Shown one piece after another: positions 17,336-25,818 of a stretch of 64,000 nt of DNA. Each line of letters starts with the position of its first letter. Positions within the stretch are counted from its first letter, which is position 1. The position numbers were made by a program, and so were the translations under genes. The DNA is from Lautropia sp. GTDB taxonomy: Bacteria > Pseudomonadota > Gammaproteobacteria > Burkholderiales > Burkholderiaceae_E. The stretch lies in the NCBI GenBank assembly GCA_030530775.1, contig JAUMUG010000001.1, positions 570,098 through 634,097 on the forward strand, read 5' to 3'. Under the pieces are notes generated by a model. It saw only the letters and a list, made by a program, of their open reading frames with translations. It did no database searches and had not been told where the DNA came from.

Positions 17336-18486
17336 GTCGGATAAGTGCCGGGCACCAGAATGTCCTTGGTTACGTCCTCGATGTTGCGCAGGCCGCTGAA
17401 GGCCATCGTCAGGTCGGCCTCGTTGTAGATGATCTCCAGCGCTCGGGTGACACCGGCTTCGCCCATGGCGCCCAAGCCATAGAGGAAAGCGCGACCGATG
17501 AAGGTGCCCCTGGCACCCATCGCCATGGCGCGGATCACGTCCTGACCGGTACGGATGCCGCCGTCGAGGAAGACTTCGATATCCTTGCCGACGGCATCGA
17601 CGATGGCAGGCAACGCCTCGATCGACGACGGGGCGCCGTCGAGCTGGCGACCGCCGTGGTTGGAGACCACCAGCGCATCGGCCCCCGATTTTACGGCCAG
17701 ACGCGCATCTTCGGCTTCCATGATGCCCTTGATGATGATCTTGCCGCCCCAGCGCTCCTTGATCCAGGCCACATCGTCCCACGACAGCGCCGGATCGAAC
17801 TGCTGTGCAGTCCAGCTCGACAGTGAGGACATGTCGCTGACGCCCTTGGCGTGACCGACGATATTGCCGAAGCTGCGGCGCTGAGTCTTGAGCATGCCCA
17901 GGCACCAGTGCGGCTTCGTGGCCAGGTTCAGCAGATTGATCAGCGTGGGCTTGGGGGGAGCCGACAGACCGTTTTTGATGTCCTTGTGACGCTGGCCGAG
18001 GATCTGCAGATCGAGGGTGAGGACCAGCGCCGAGCACTTGGCGGCCTTGGCGCGATCGATCAGGCGGCCGATGAAGTCTTTGTCCTTCATCACATAGAGC
18101 TGGAACCAAAAGGGGCGCGAGGTGTGCTCGGCGATGTCCTCGATCGAGCAGATACTCATCGTCGACAGTGTGAAGGGCACGCCGAACTTTTCGGCGGCAC
18201 GGGCCGCGAGGATCTCGCCGTCGGCATGCTGCATGCCGGTCAGTCCGGTCGGAGCGATGGCCACCGGCATCCGCACCTTCTCGCCGATCATCTTCGTCTC
18301 GAGCGAGCGGTTCTCCATGTTGACCGCTACGCGCTGGCGGAATTTGATTTTCTGGAAGTCGCTCTCGTTGGCACGGTAGGTCGATTCGGTCCACGAGCCG
18401 GAATCGGCGTAGTCATAGAACATCCGGGGTACACGACGCTTGGCCATGATTCGGAGATCTTCGATGCAGGTGATGACCGGAGCCAT
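17332..18486 (-). CDS. lldD: FMN-dependent L-lactate dehydrogenase
   Basis: A 384-residue alpha-hydroxy-acid dehydrogenase that oxidises L-lactate to pyruvate and passes electrons to the respiratory chain at the inner membrane. N-terminal features are RRVPRMFYDYADSGSWTE and the FMN segment MPVAIAPTGLTGM. The proton-abstracting His and substrate Arg lie in VVSNHGGRQLDGAPSS, and the FMN phosphate loop is VFLDGGIRTGQDVIRAMAMGA. The substrate loop AAKCSALVLTLDLQILGQRHKDIKNG resembles LldD and cytochrome b2-like enzymes; related glycolate or mandelate oxidases are the alternatives. It heads the lldD-sbcB-glgB unit and is divergent from a D-lactate-type dehydrogenase. Confidence 0.9.
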   Translation of the reverse strand: MAPVITCIEDLRIMAKRRVPRMFYDYADSGSWTESTYRANESDFQKIKFRQRVAVNMENRSLETKMIGEKVRMPVAIAPTGLTGMQHADGEILAARAAEKFGVPFTLSTMSICSIEDIAEHTSRPFWFQLYVMKDKDFIGRLIDRAKAAKCSALVLTLDLQILGQRHKDIKNGLSAPPKPTLINLLNLATKPHWCLGMLKTQRRSFGNIVGHAKGVSDMSSLSSWTAQQFDPALSWDDVAWIKERWGGKIIIKGIMEAEDARLAVKSGADALVVSNHGGRQLDGAPSSIEALPAIVDAVGKDIEVFLDGGIRTGQDVIRAMAMGARGTFIGRAFLYGLGAMGEAGVTRALEIIYNEADLTMAFSGLRNIEDVTKDILVPGTYPT

Positions 18487-19053
18487 GAAGGGGTCCCTCT
18501 TGGAGATGGTGGTGGAATCGAGAAAATCGTCGGGGCTTGCTCGGAAGCCCCTGAATCAGCGCCCGGCCGGAGCGTTTTTCGCTTCTGCGATCTCTGCACC
18601 CGGGCCGCAGGGGGCCGGGCTCTCCGGAGGCTGATGCCGAGGTTCCCGCGGGGGTCGATGCCGTCGGTGCCCGTGCAGCCGGTACGGTCCGAACTTCCAG
18701 CCGAAATGCTACACGAGACCGGGCTTGTTGCTCCACGTAAAGTGCCGTCGGTGTCGGAGTGGTGCAGCGGCATGTGGCGGGGGCTTCAGGAAAAAGGGTG
18801 GGAAGGGGGCAGCAAGGGGTCGGCAAGGGGAGGACGGGCCACGAGGCGGCAGGGTTGGTGTGCGGCGCGGAGAGAAGACGAAGGGACGGACGGGTGAACG
18901 TGTCGGCGCTCGGTCGGCAGAGGGAGGGCGGCAGGAGTCTCGCAAACGAGCTGGTGCCGGAACGAGAAGGAAGGGCTGGAGGAAGGGCAGGGGTGAGATT
19001 CGGCGCGGCACACTAAAATCGATCATCTATCGTTTGACGCACGGGGAACGGGT
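18487..19053. other. Purine-rich divergent intergenic region
   Basis: A 567-bp gap between lldD and the FAD-linked dehydrogenase. From about 18777 to 19000 the plus strand is strongly G/A-rich with repeated GGGAGG, GAAGG and AAGGG units. A -10-like TAAAAT lies at 19014-19019, in position to drive the downstream gene. Open frames here are low-complexity Arg/Gly shadow frames. No regulator or RNA gene was seen. Confidence 0.6.
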
Positions 19054-20475
19054 ATGAGCAGTGCACACGGGTCGGGCGCAGGAGCTGGTCGGGGTTTTTC
19101 TGCAGCCTTGCTGGCTGCATTGCAGCAGCGATTCGACAGTCGGCTGTCGACGGCGGCCGCGGTGCGTGAACACCACGGCCGGGACGAGTCGCCCTTTCCG
19201 GCCGCACTGCCGGATGCGGTGGTGTTTGCCGAAAGCACGCAGGATGTGGTCGATCTGGTCGAGCTCTGTCGCAAGTACCGTTGTCCGGTGATTCCCTTTG
19301 GTGCCGGCTCTTCGATCGAAGGGCAGCTGCTGGCCGTCGAGGGCGGCGTGTCGCTCGATCTGTCGCGGATGAATCAGGTCGTTTCGGTCGCTGCCGGAGA
19401 CCTGCTGGTGCGTGTGCAGCCGGGCGTGACTCGCAAGCAGTTGAACCAGGAAATCCGCGATACCGGTTTGTTTTTCCCGATCGATCCGGGGGCGGATGCC
19501 TCGATCGGCGGGATGGTATCGACGCGGGCCTCGGGCACCAATGCCGTCCGCTATGGCACCATGCGTGAGAATGTGCTGGCGCTGACCGTGGTGACGGCCG
19601 ATGGCAAGGTGGTACGGACCGGCACCAAGGCCCGCAAATCTTCGGCCGGCTACGATCTGACCCGACTGTTCGTGGGTTCGGAAGGTACGCTCGGTGTCAT
19701 CACCGAAATCACGCTGCGTCTGCACCCGCTGCCAGAGGCGGTATCGGCGGCCGTGGTCAATTTCCCATCGGCCAAACAGGCGGTCGGCACCGTCATCGAA
19801 GCCATCCAGATGGGTGTACCTTTGGCGCGCTGCGAATTTCTGGATCCGCCCACCATCGCGGCGATCAATGCATACAGCAAGCTGAACTTGCGCGAAGCCT
19901 TCACGCTGTTTTTTGAGTTCCATGGCTCCGAGCGGGGCGTGGCCGAACAGGTCGAGATCGTGCAGGAGATTGCCTCTGGTCATGAGGGGGCCGACTTTGA
20001 ATGGGCGGTCAACCCCGAAGACCGTTCCCGGCTGTGGAATGCCCGCCACGATGCCTACTTTGCCTGCCTGCAGGCGCGCCCCGGTGCCAAGGGAATTTCG
20101 ACCGATACCTGTGTGCCGATTTCACGATTGGCGGACTCGCTGGAGGGGGCACGCAAGCTGTTGGAGGAGAGCCCATTCCCGTCGATGATTCTCGGTCATG
20201 TCGGTGATGGCAATTTCCACTGTCTCATCCTGGTCGATATCGACGAGCCCGACGAGTTGGAAGCCGCCGAATCATTGAATCGCCGCATCGTGGAACTGGC
20301 CATGAGCCTGGGTGGCACCTGTACCGGTGAGCACGGTATCGGCCTGCACAAGATGGGTTTTCTGGAAGTCGAGGCCGGTGTCGATGGCATCGATCTGATG
20401 GTGCGCATCAAGCAGGCTTTCGATCCGGACAATATTCTGAACCCGGGCAAGATTTTCCGGTTGCCGACGGATTGA
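19054..20475 (+). CDS. FAD-linked D-lactate dehydrogenase (cytochrome type)
   Basis: A 473-residue flavoprotein of the GlcD/DLD/LDHD family. The PP-loop FAD-binding half shows CPVIPFGAGSSIEGQLLA, the phosphate-contacting segment DPGADASIGGMVSTRASGTNAVRYG and FVGSEGTLGVITEITLRL. The C-terminal cap has the metal/substrate motifs GHVGDGNFH and TGEHGIGLHKMGF and ends in the usual NILNPGKIF. Family members oxidise D-lactate, glycolate or D-2-hydroxyglutarate. The short form with GSSIEGQ resembles mitochondrial-type D-lactate dehydrogenases, so D-lactate is the best guess. The divergent lldD gene supports a lactate role. A GGGAACGG site precedes the ATG. Confidence 0.8.
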   Translation: MSSAHGSGAGAGRGFSAALLAALQQRFDSRLSTAAAVREHHGRDESPFPAALPDAVVFAESTQDVVDLVELCRKYRCPVIPFGAGSSIEGQLLAVEGGVSLDLSRMNQVVSVAAGDLLVRVQPGVTRKQLNQEIRDTGLFFPIDPGADASIGGMVSTRASGTNAVRYGTMRENVLALTVVTADGKVVRTGTKARKSSAGYDLTRLFVGSEGTLGVITEITLRLHPLPEAVSAAVVNFPSAKQAVGTVIEAIQMGVPLARCEFLDPPTIAAINAYSKLNLREAFTLFFEFHGSERGVAEQVEIVQEIASGHEGADFEWAVNPEDRSRLWNARHDAYFACLQARPGAKGISTDTCVPISRLADSLEGARKLLEESPFPSMILGHVGDGNFHCLILVDIDEPDELEAAESLNRRIVELAMSLGGTCTGEHGIGLHKMGFLEVEAGVDGIDLMVRIKQAFDPDNILNPGKIFRLPTD

Positions 20476-20592
20476 GGGCAGGGGATATCCCCCAGAAATA
20501 TCCTCCAGATGCCATGCATGACGACCGGGATCGGGGTTCCAGCTAATGATATGGCGGCGTATTGACCGGTCTGATTCGATGTCGATGGCTTT

Positions 20593-21372
20593 TCAATGTC
20601 GGGCTGGGAAAAGCTCCTTCATGGAGCCGACGATGCCGTCGACGCAGACCTGCAGGATGATTTCACCGAACTCGGCCTTGGCCCGTTTGGCTGACGACAG
20701 GCAGCCGGAGGGTGGGGTTCGGGAGGGATCGACCGGAAACAGGTCGTAGGGAGGAAACGTGGCGGGCGGATGGTCTTGCACTTTGTCCATGTCCACCAGA
20801 TGTGGATGCAGATACAGCATCAGTGAGGTCTCCAGCACGCCCCCGTGTTCCACTGCCCAACCGGGGAAATCATCCTTGTAGATGCGACGGATGGTGCCTT
20901 CGTCGATGTAATCCCAGTACGACAGAATGACGATCTTCACGTCGTGGATGCCTTCCCAGCGCAGCTCGCGCAACGCCAGATCGACGCCTTCTGTGATGAA
21001 CATCGTGTTCTCGTAATGGCCGTTGACCAGCACCAGACGACGGGCGCCGTGGCGGACGAATTCTTTCAGTACGTCACGGGTCATGCAGGTGACGGTCTGG
21101 CCGTCGAGGCTGGTGGTGCCGGGCATGTGATTGCCGCCACCGCTTTTTTGCTGCGATTTGTAGCCATAGCTCATGGCCGGTGCCACCAATGCGCCGACCC
21201 GTTCCGCCACACGCTGCGAAATGGCGGTGGGCAGCAGCACATCGGGGTTCATGCTCATATGGGGGCCGTGCTGTTCCAGTGCGCCGATGGGAATCAGAAT
21301 GGGCGCGCCGTTGCGCACTTTGACGTCATAGTCCGGCCAGGCCAGTTCGGAAATGAAAACGCTGTTTTGCAT
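20593..21372 (-). CDS. Creatininase (creatinine amidohydrolase)
   Basis: A 259-residue metal-dependent hydrolase that opens creatinine to creatine. By recollection it closely resembles the characterised Pseudomonas putida enzyme (about 260 residues), including YGYKSQQKSGGGNHMPGTTS and DHPPATFPPYDLFPVDPSRT. Metal ligands are at Glu33, His35 and Asp44 (GALEQHGPHMSMNPD), with His and Glu again in NGHYENTMF. Such long identity makes true creatininase far likelier than the broader creatininase-fold amidases. It is the last gene of a minus-strand creatinase-permease-creatininase run and ends convergent with the dehydrogenase gene. Confidence 0.92.
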   Translation of the reverse strand: MQNSVFISELAWPDYDVKVRNGAPILIPIGALEQHGPHMSMNPDVLLPTAISQRVAERVGALVAPAMSYGYKSQQKSGGGNHMPGTTSLDGQTVTCMTRDVLKEFVRHGARRLVLVNGHYENTMFITEGVDLALRELRWEGIHDVKIVILSYWDYIDEGTIRRIYKDDFPGWAVEHGGVLETSLMLYLHPHLVDMDKVQDHPPATFPPYDLFPVDPSRTPPSGCLSSAKRAKAEFGEIILQVCVDGIVGSMKELFPARH

Positions 21373-21485
21373 GCTGTTTCCAGAGAGGTTTCAGAGAATC
21401 GAAAATGAAACGGGGACACGAGACTGAAAGAGCACGGGCGTTCGCTTTCGACCCGCATCCCCACCCGGAGATGAATCAATCCGGA

Positions 21486-22850
21486 TCATTGAACGGCTTC
21501 GTCACCTTGCGCTCCATGGCGGGTCAGAACCAGATAGGCAATGGCCGTCACGACGATCGCAGGGAACGATGCGGTCGTGATGGCCGACACGCTCTTGATC
21601 CCGTAGTTCAGCAGGTAGAAGGTGCCCAACCCCAGACCCATCGAAATCCAACCGGCGCGGTTCCAATTGCCAAATCGGGACTCCGTTTTGCCGAATTCTC
21701 CCGGGAACAGGTCGGCATCTTCGACCCGTTTCTTGCGGACGACGAAATAGTCCAGTACCACCAGGGTCCACATCGGAATGAAGATACCGCCGATCATGCC
21801 GAGGAAGAACTCGAAATAGTGAACGAAGTGCTCGAAGGCCAAGGGCAGGAAGCACATCACGAACTGAAGGATGGCGATGCCGATCAGGATCTTGCGCGGC
21901 GCGTGAGATTCGCTGGCACCCACCAGCCCCATACCGGCGCCGTAGAGCACCGTCACGTTGGTACTGATGGTGGCAAAGAACACCACCAGGAAGGCCACCA
22001 CGCCCAGACCCAGCGAGGCAATGGTCGAGCTGGGATCGGAGTTGTTCGGATCGAACATGCCGGTATCCAGCACCACGCCGATCACGCCGATGGCCCCCAC
22101 CATCATGAACCAGCCCTGACCCAGATTGACGCCGAGCCAGCTGCCGGCGGTGGCGGCACCGGGGCCTTTCGAGAAGCGTCCGAAATCACCGATCATCGCC
22201 CAACCCCAGCAGAAGCCGAAAGCCAGGTCGAAATAGAACGCGGGTGTGTGCTGTGCGGCCGGCATGGTCACCGACATGATTTTGTCGTAATCCCACTGCT
22301 GCACTACGACGATGGTTTCCCAGACGCCGAGGATGATCAGCAGAACCACCGAGCTCCACTCCAGATACTTGATGGCGTTGTGACCTACGACGACGATCAG
22401 TCCCTGCGTCAGCGCCGTGACCAGGATACCCAGCACGAGCGGCCATTCGGCACCCGGCTGACCATAGGTCGGCCACCCCCACAGATACGAGAACACGTGG
22501 GTCAGTGAAATGGCTGCGATGAACGTGTTGACGCTGGGCCAGCCGATCATGCCGAAGAACTCGCCGATACCGGCAACCTTCGAGCCTTTCATGCCCAGCG
22601 AGGGCACGGTGCACGTCACGGTCGAGGCACCGTGACGCCATGCTATCCAGCCGATCGCAGCCCACGGAATCATCATCAAGGGTAGATAGAAGAAACTGTA
22701 GGTCCAGACGAAACTCAGGCCAAAGGCGGCGGCCATTCCGCCAAAGAACCAGGAACCGGTGTTGACCCCGGAACCAAACCAGGTTACCACCTGGTCGAAA
22801 AAGCCATAATCTCTCTTGTCATGAGGTATGCGTTCGACGCCGTACTCCAT
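21486..22850 (-). CDS. NCS1-family permease, likely creatinine/creatine uptake
   Basis: A 454-residue inner-membrane transporter with about twelve hydrophobic segments, of the cytosine/purine/uracil/allantoin (NCS1) family. The N-terminal YGFFDQVVTWFGSGVNTGSW region is the usual first helix with conserved polar residues. Others are GWPSVNTFIAAISLTHVFSY and GFCWGWAMIGDFGRFSK. The start at 22850 is fixed by an AGGAGG site 7 nt upstream. It lies between creatinase and creatininase on the same strand. The substrate is inferred from that context as creatinine or creatine; sequence alone supports only a small nitrogen compound. Confidence 0.85.
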   Translation of the reverse strand: MEYGVERIPHDKRDYGFFDQVVTWFGSGVNTGSWFFGGMAAAFGLSFVWTYSFFYLPLMMIPWAAIGWIAWRHGASTVTCTVPSLGMKGSKVAGIGEFFGMIGWPSVNTFIAAISLTHVFSYLWGWPTYGQPGAEWPLVLGILVTALTQGLIVVVGHNAIKYLEWSSVVLLIILGVWETIVVVQQWDYDKIMSVTMPAAQHTPAFYFDLAFGFCWGWAMIGDFGRFSKGPGAATAGSWLGVNLGQGWFMMVGAIGVIGVVLDTGMFDPNNSDPSSTIASLGLGVVAFLVVFFATISTNVTVLYGAGMGLVGASESHAPRKILIGIAILQFVMCFLPLAFEHFVHYFEFFLGMIGGIFIPMWTLVVLDYFVVRKKRVEDADLFPGEFGKTESRFGNWNRAGWISMGLGLGTFYLLNYGIKSVSAITTASFPAIVVTAIAYLVLTRHGAQGDEAVQ

Positions 22851-23226
22851 TGCGTATTCCTCCTGTGCCGGCCGATGGGCTGGGCCGACCGATATATGCT
22901 CGACTCCCAAAGCAAATGGCTTTGAACAGGCCGCTTTGGAAAGCCTTGGAAACGGAGGGAAACAGGGATTCGACTCGGGCTGACGTCAACGAGCAAGCCG
23001 ATGGGTCGTTGGTTCTGGTTGTCGATGAGCTGTCTGGGTGGCCGACAGCCATGGCAGCCCCTCCCGCCGGCAAGCGTCATGCCGGCGGATGGCACAGCAG
23101 CCCGGCACGCGCCGTCGCCGGCGGCACCGATGCTGTTGTGGATCGAGGGGCTTCAGATCTGGGTGGACGAGAACACCCGGATTCTCGATGCGTTACAACC
23201 GGGTTCGAATCCCTTCACGTCCATCC
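22851..23226. other. Intergenic region between creatinase and the permease
   Basis: A 376-bp gap inside the creatinine gene run, large enough for a separate permease promoter. Apart from the strong permease ribosome-binding site and the tRNA-like segment at 23164-23223, nothing recognisable is present. Confidence 0.5.
23164..23223 (+). other. tRNA-like remnant (no complete tRNA)
   Basis: The ends TGGACG and CGTCCA can pair as an acceptor stem. A GAGAA/TTCTC stem sits in the middle, and GGGTTCGAATCCC near the 3' side matches a T-arm and loop. The total is only 60 nt, there is no D-arm, and the T-stem is only 3 bp. It may be a decayed tRNA or chance. Confidence 0.25.
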
Positions 23227-24489
23227 TCAGTTCTTGACGATGTTGTGCTCGGGACCGTACGGGAACTTGGTGATGTTCTCGGCGCCGTCCCTGGTCACGA
23301 TCAAGATATCGTGCTCGCGATAGCCGCCTGCTCCCTGCATCCCTTCCGGCAGCATCAGCATCGGCTCCATCGAAACCACCATGTTGGGTTCCAGCACGGT
23401 TTCGATGTCTTCGCGCAGTTCCAGACCGGCTTCGCGGCCATAGTAATGAGACAGCACGCCAAAGGAGTGACCATAGCCGAAGGTGCGATACTGAAGCACG
23501 CCGTGGCGGTGGAAGATCTCGTTCAGTTCGGCAGCGATGTCGCAGCAGCGTGCACCGGGCTTGATCAGTTTCAGACCGGCTTCATGCACTTCCACGTTGA
23601 TGTCCCAGATCTTGCGGTGTGCGTCTGAGCATTCCTCGGCAAACAGCGTCCGCTCCAGAGCGGTGTAGTAACCGGCGATCATCGGAAAGCAGTTCAGGCT
23701 GAGGATGTCGCCGCGCTCGATACGACGGGAGGTGACCGGGTTGTGGGCGCCATCGGTGTTGATGCCCGACTGGAACCAGGTCCAAGTGTCCATCAGTTCG
23801 GTGTGCGGGAAGGTTTTGGCGATTTCACGCACCATCGCCTGCGTGGCAGCCAGAGCAACCTCGTACTCGGGAACCCCCACGGCGATCGCGTCATGGCAGG
23901 CCTGACCGCCGATGTCGGCGACGCGGGCACCGTGCTTGATCAGTGCGATTTCTTCATCGGATTTGATCATCCGCATGCGCATGACCCCCTTGCTGACGTC
24001 GACGATCTCGACACCCGGCAGCGCATCGCGCAGCTTTTGCAGGTTTTCGACGGTCAGATGATCGAACTCGACGCCGACGCGCTTCCTGCCGGCCAGAAGC
24101 TGCTTGGCGGCATGGAAGTAATTGTCGCGCTGCCAGTCGGTATAGACCACGTTGTCGCCAAAGCTGCGACGCCATGGTTGGCCCGCATCGATGTTGGCGC
24201 TGATGGTCGTGTGGTTGTCATGCGTGATGACCAGACCGTAGAAGCGACCGAAATGGCAGAACAGGAAGTCGGAGTAGTAATTGATGTTCTGATAGGACGA
24301 AAAGAGTACGGCCTCGATGTTCTCCTTGGTCATGTAGGCGCGCAGCTTATCGGTGCGGCTCTGCATTTCGGCTTCAGAGAACGTCGGTTTCACTTTGTCG
24401 CCATTTCGGATGGTCAACAGACGGGTATTGCGCATCTGCTCGGCTACGCTGCCTGCGGTCGAAAAGGTGAACTCAGGGTTTTTGCTCAT
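23227..24489 (-). CDS. Creatinase (creatine amidinohydrolase)
   Basis: A 420-residue enzyme of the creatinase/aminopeptidase P (pita-bread) family that splits creatine into sarcosine and urea without a metal. By recollection it matches the Pseudomonas putida enzyme (about 403 residues) over long stretches: GQPWRRSFGDNVVYTDW, MDTWTWFQSGINTDGAHNP, which holds the catalytic His, and FGYGHSFGVLSHYYGREAG. Metal ligands of the peptidase relatives are absent, as expected. About 20 extra residues precede the usual LRIRNGDK-like start. AAGGAG lies 8 nt before the ATG. It is the first gene of the operon and is divergent from a GbdR-type regulator, with candidate operator repeats between. Confidence 0.94.
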   Translation of the reverse strand: MSKNPEFTFSTAGSVAEQMRNTRLLTIRNGDKVKPTFSEAEMQSRTDKLRAYMTKENIEAVLFSSYQNINYYSDFLFCHFGRFYGLVITHDNHTTISANIDAGQPWRRSFGDNVVYTDWQRDNYFHAAKQLLAGRKRVGVEFDHLTVENLQKLRDALPGVEIVDVSKGVMRMRMIKSDEEIALIKHGARVADIGGQACHDAIAVGVPEYEVALAATQAMVREIAKTFPHTELMDTWTWFQSGINTDGAHNPVTSRRIERGDILSLNCFPMIAGYYTALERTLFAEECSDAHRKIWDINVEVHEAGLKLIKPGARCCDIAAELNEIFHRHGVLQYRTFGYGHSFGVLSHYYGREAGLELREDIETVLEPNMVVSMEPMLMLPEGMQGAGGYREHDILIVTRDGAENITKFPYGPEHNIVKN

Positions 24490-24509
24490 GGGTTGTCTCC
24501 TTCGGCTTG

Positions 24510-24587
24510 GTTATACAGGTGCTTCGGCAGCGCTTTTCTGTCGTGGTTCCGTCCTACGGACGCCGAAACACCGAGGCGTCGTGGTTC
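24510..24587 (-). promoter_or_regulatory. Candidate creatinase promoter with 10-bp direct repeat
   Basis: On the creatinase strand a -10-like TATAAC lies at 24510-24515 with no good -35 sequence. Upstream, an exact 10-bp direct repeat (GTCGTGGTTC on the plus strand) occurs at 24540-24549 and 24578-24587, 38 bp apart. The nearer copy would lie around -40. Direct repeats next to a weak -35 are typical of AraC-type activator sites, and an AraC-type gene starts 140 bp away. Confidence 0.45.
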
Positions 24588-24727
24588 ATCCCCCGATGGA
24601 TACGGCAACAGCGGATGTCCGATACGCCAGTTTCTTTTGCAGTGATCGTACGCACGGCGGGGATGAGCGTCTATCGCATTCCCGACATCTGATCTTGATG
24701 GCGACTCGCTTTGACCGGGGTTACCCT

Positions 24728-25735
24728 ATGGCGAAGGCAACGGAAATTTCACCCGATTCAGAACCCGCACCGAGACGATTCGGGTTTCTACTGATTGATG
24801 GTTTTTCGCTGATCAGTTTCGCCTCGGCGACCGAGCCGTTGCGCCTGGCCAATCTGGCCGTGGGTGAGCACCGCTATCACTGGCGTACGCTCGGCTTCGA
24901 ACAGCTGATCGTGCATGCCAGCAATGGGGTGGCGGTGGCCGTCGAGCAGGTGATTCGGGGCGACAGCTTCGACGAACCGATCGATGCCTTGTTCGTCTGC
25001 GGATCGAACCCCGTGCCGCGACGCATCGATCCCAGCGTGCTGGGCTGGTTGCGCAATGTGGCGCATCACGGCATTCCGTTGGGTGGTATTTGCACCGGTT
25101 CCTACTGGCTGGCCTGGGCCGGTCTGCTCGATGGCTATCACTGCACGTTGCATTGGGAGGATGCCGAACGATTTCTGGCGAATTTTCAGAAGGTGCAGCT
25201 GTCGTCGCGTCTGTTCGAAATCGATCGTGACCGCTACACCTGCAGCGGCGGTGTGGCGCCAGTCGATATGATGCTGAGTCTGATCGCCCGGGAGAATGAG
25301 GCGTCGAAGGTGCTGGCCGCGACGGTGGCGGAGCTGATGGTCTGTGAACGTATCCGCAGTCACGATGAACTGCAGCGCGTGCCGTTGCGTATTCAGGTGG
25401 GCGCCAACCGGCCCAAGTTGCTGGAAGCGGTCTCGCTGATGGAAAGCAATCTCGAAGAACCGTTGACCCTTGACGAGATTGCGCGTTATGTACAGTTGTC
25501 GAGCCGGCAACTGGAGCGTCAGTTCGCCGAGCATCTGAAGTGCACGCCGCGCCAGTACTACCTGGCGCTGCGTCTGCAGAAGGCGCAGCGCTTGTTGCGG
25601 GACAGCAATGCGTCGATCATCGATGTCGCGGTGGCCTGTGGTTTCACCTCGGTGTCGCACTTCATCTCACGCTACCGCGAGCGCTTCGGGATACCCCCAG
25701 GGCGGGAGCGTCGCGTAGGCGCCCGTATCCCATGA
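24728..25735 (+). CDS. GlxA/GbdR-type AraC regulator of creatinine genes
   Basis: A 335-residue regulator. The N-terminal half is a DJ-1/PfpI-like (class I glutamine amidotransferase-like) domain with [22 protein letters not shown] and the nucleophile-elbow-like [16 protein letters not shown]. The C-terminal half is a double helix-turn-helix AraC domain ([21 protein letters not shown] and [21 protein letters not shown]). This architecture defines the family of GbdR, CdhR, SouR and ArgR, which respond to quaternary amines, sarcosine or arginine. It is divergent from creatinase, so it is the likely activator of that operon, with creatine, creatinine or sarcosine as possible effector. An in-frame ATG at 24698 is an alternative start; neither has a strong ribosome-binding site. 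Confidence 0.85.
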   Translation: MAKATEISPDSEPAPRRFGFLLIDGFSLISFASATEPLRLANLAVGEHRYHWRTLGFEQLIVHASNGVAVAVEQVIRGDSFDEPIDALFVCGSNPVPRRIDPSVLGWLRNVAHHGIPLGGICTGSYWLAWAGLLDGYHCTLHWEDAERFLANFQKVQLSSRLFEIDRDRYTCSGGVAPVDMMLSLIARENEASKVLAATVAELMVCERIRSHDELQRVPLRIQVGANRPKLLEAVSLMESNLEEPLTLDEIARYVQLSSRQLERQFAEHLKCTPRQYYLALRLQKAQRLLRDSNASIIDVAVACGFTSVSHFISRYRERFGIPPGRERRVGARIP

Positions 25736-25818
25736 GGTTGTCGTTAAAATTCAAGCCGCGCCCACCTGCTTTGCGCAGAATCGGTGCGGATACCGACATC
25801 ATTCAGGAGACCTCCCCC

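Noticed and set aside
15905..18394. A single 829-residue protein spanning sbcB and part of lldD
   Set aside because: The upstream part is an out-of-frame shadow of lldD. SbcB starts at the GTG at 17335 and has its normal family length.
18725..19057. Arg/Gly-rich small proteins in the lldD intergenic region
   Set aside because: They are low-complexity translations of a purine-rich tract in several frames without ribosome-binding sites.
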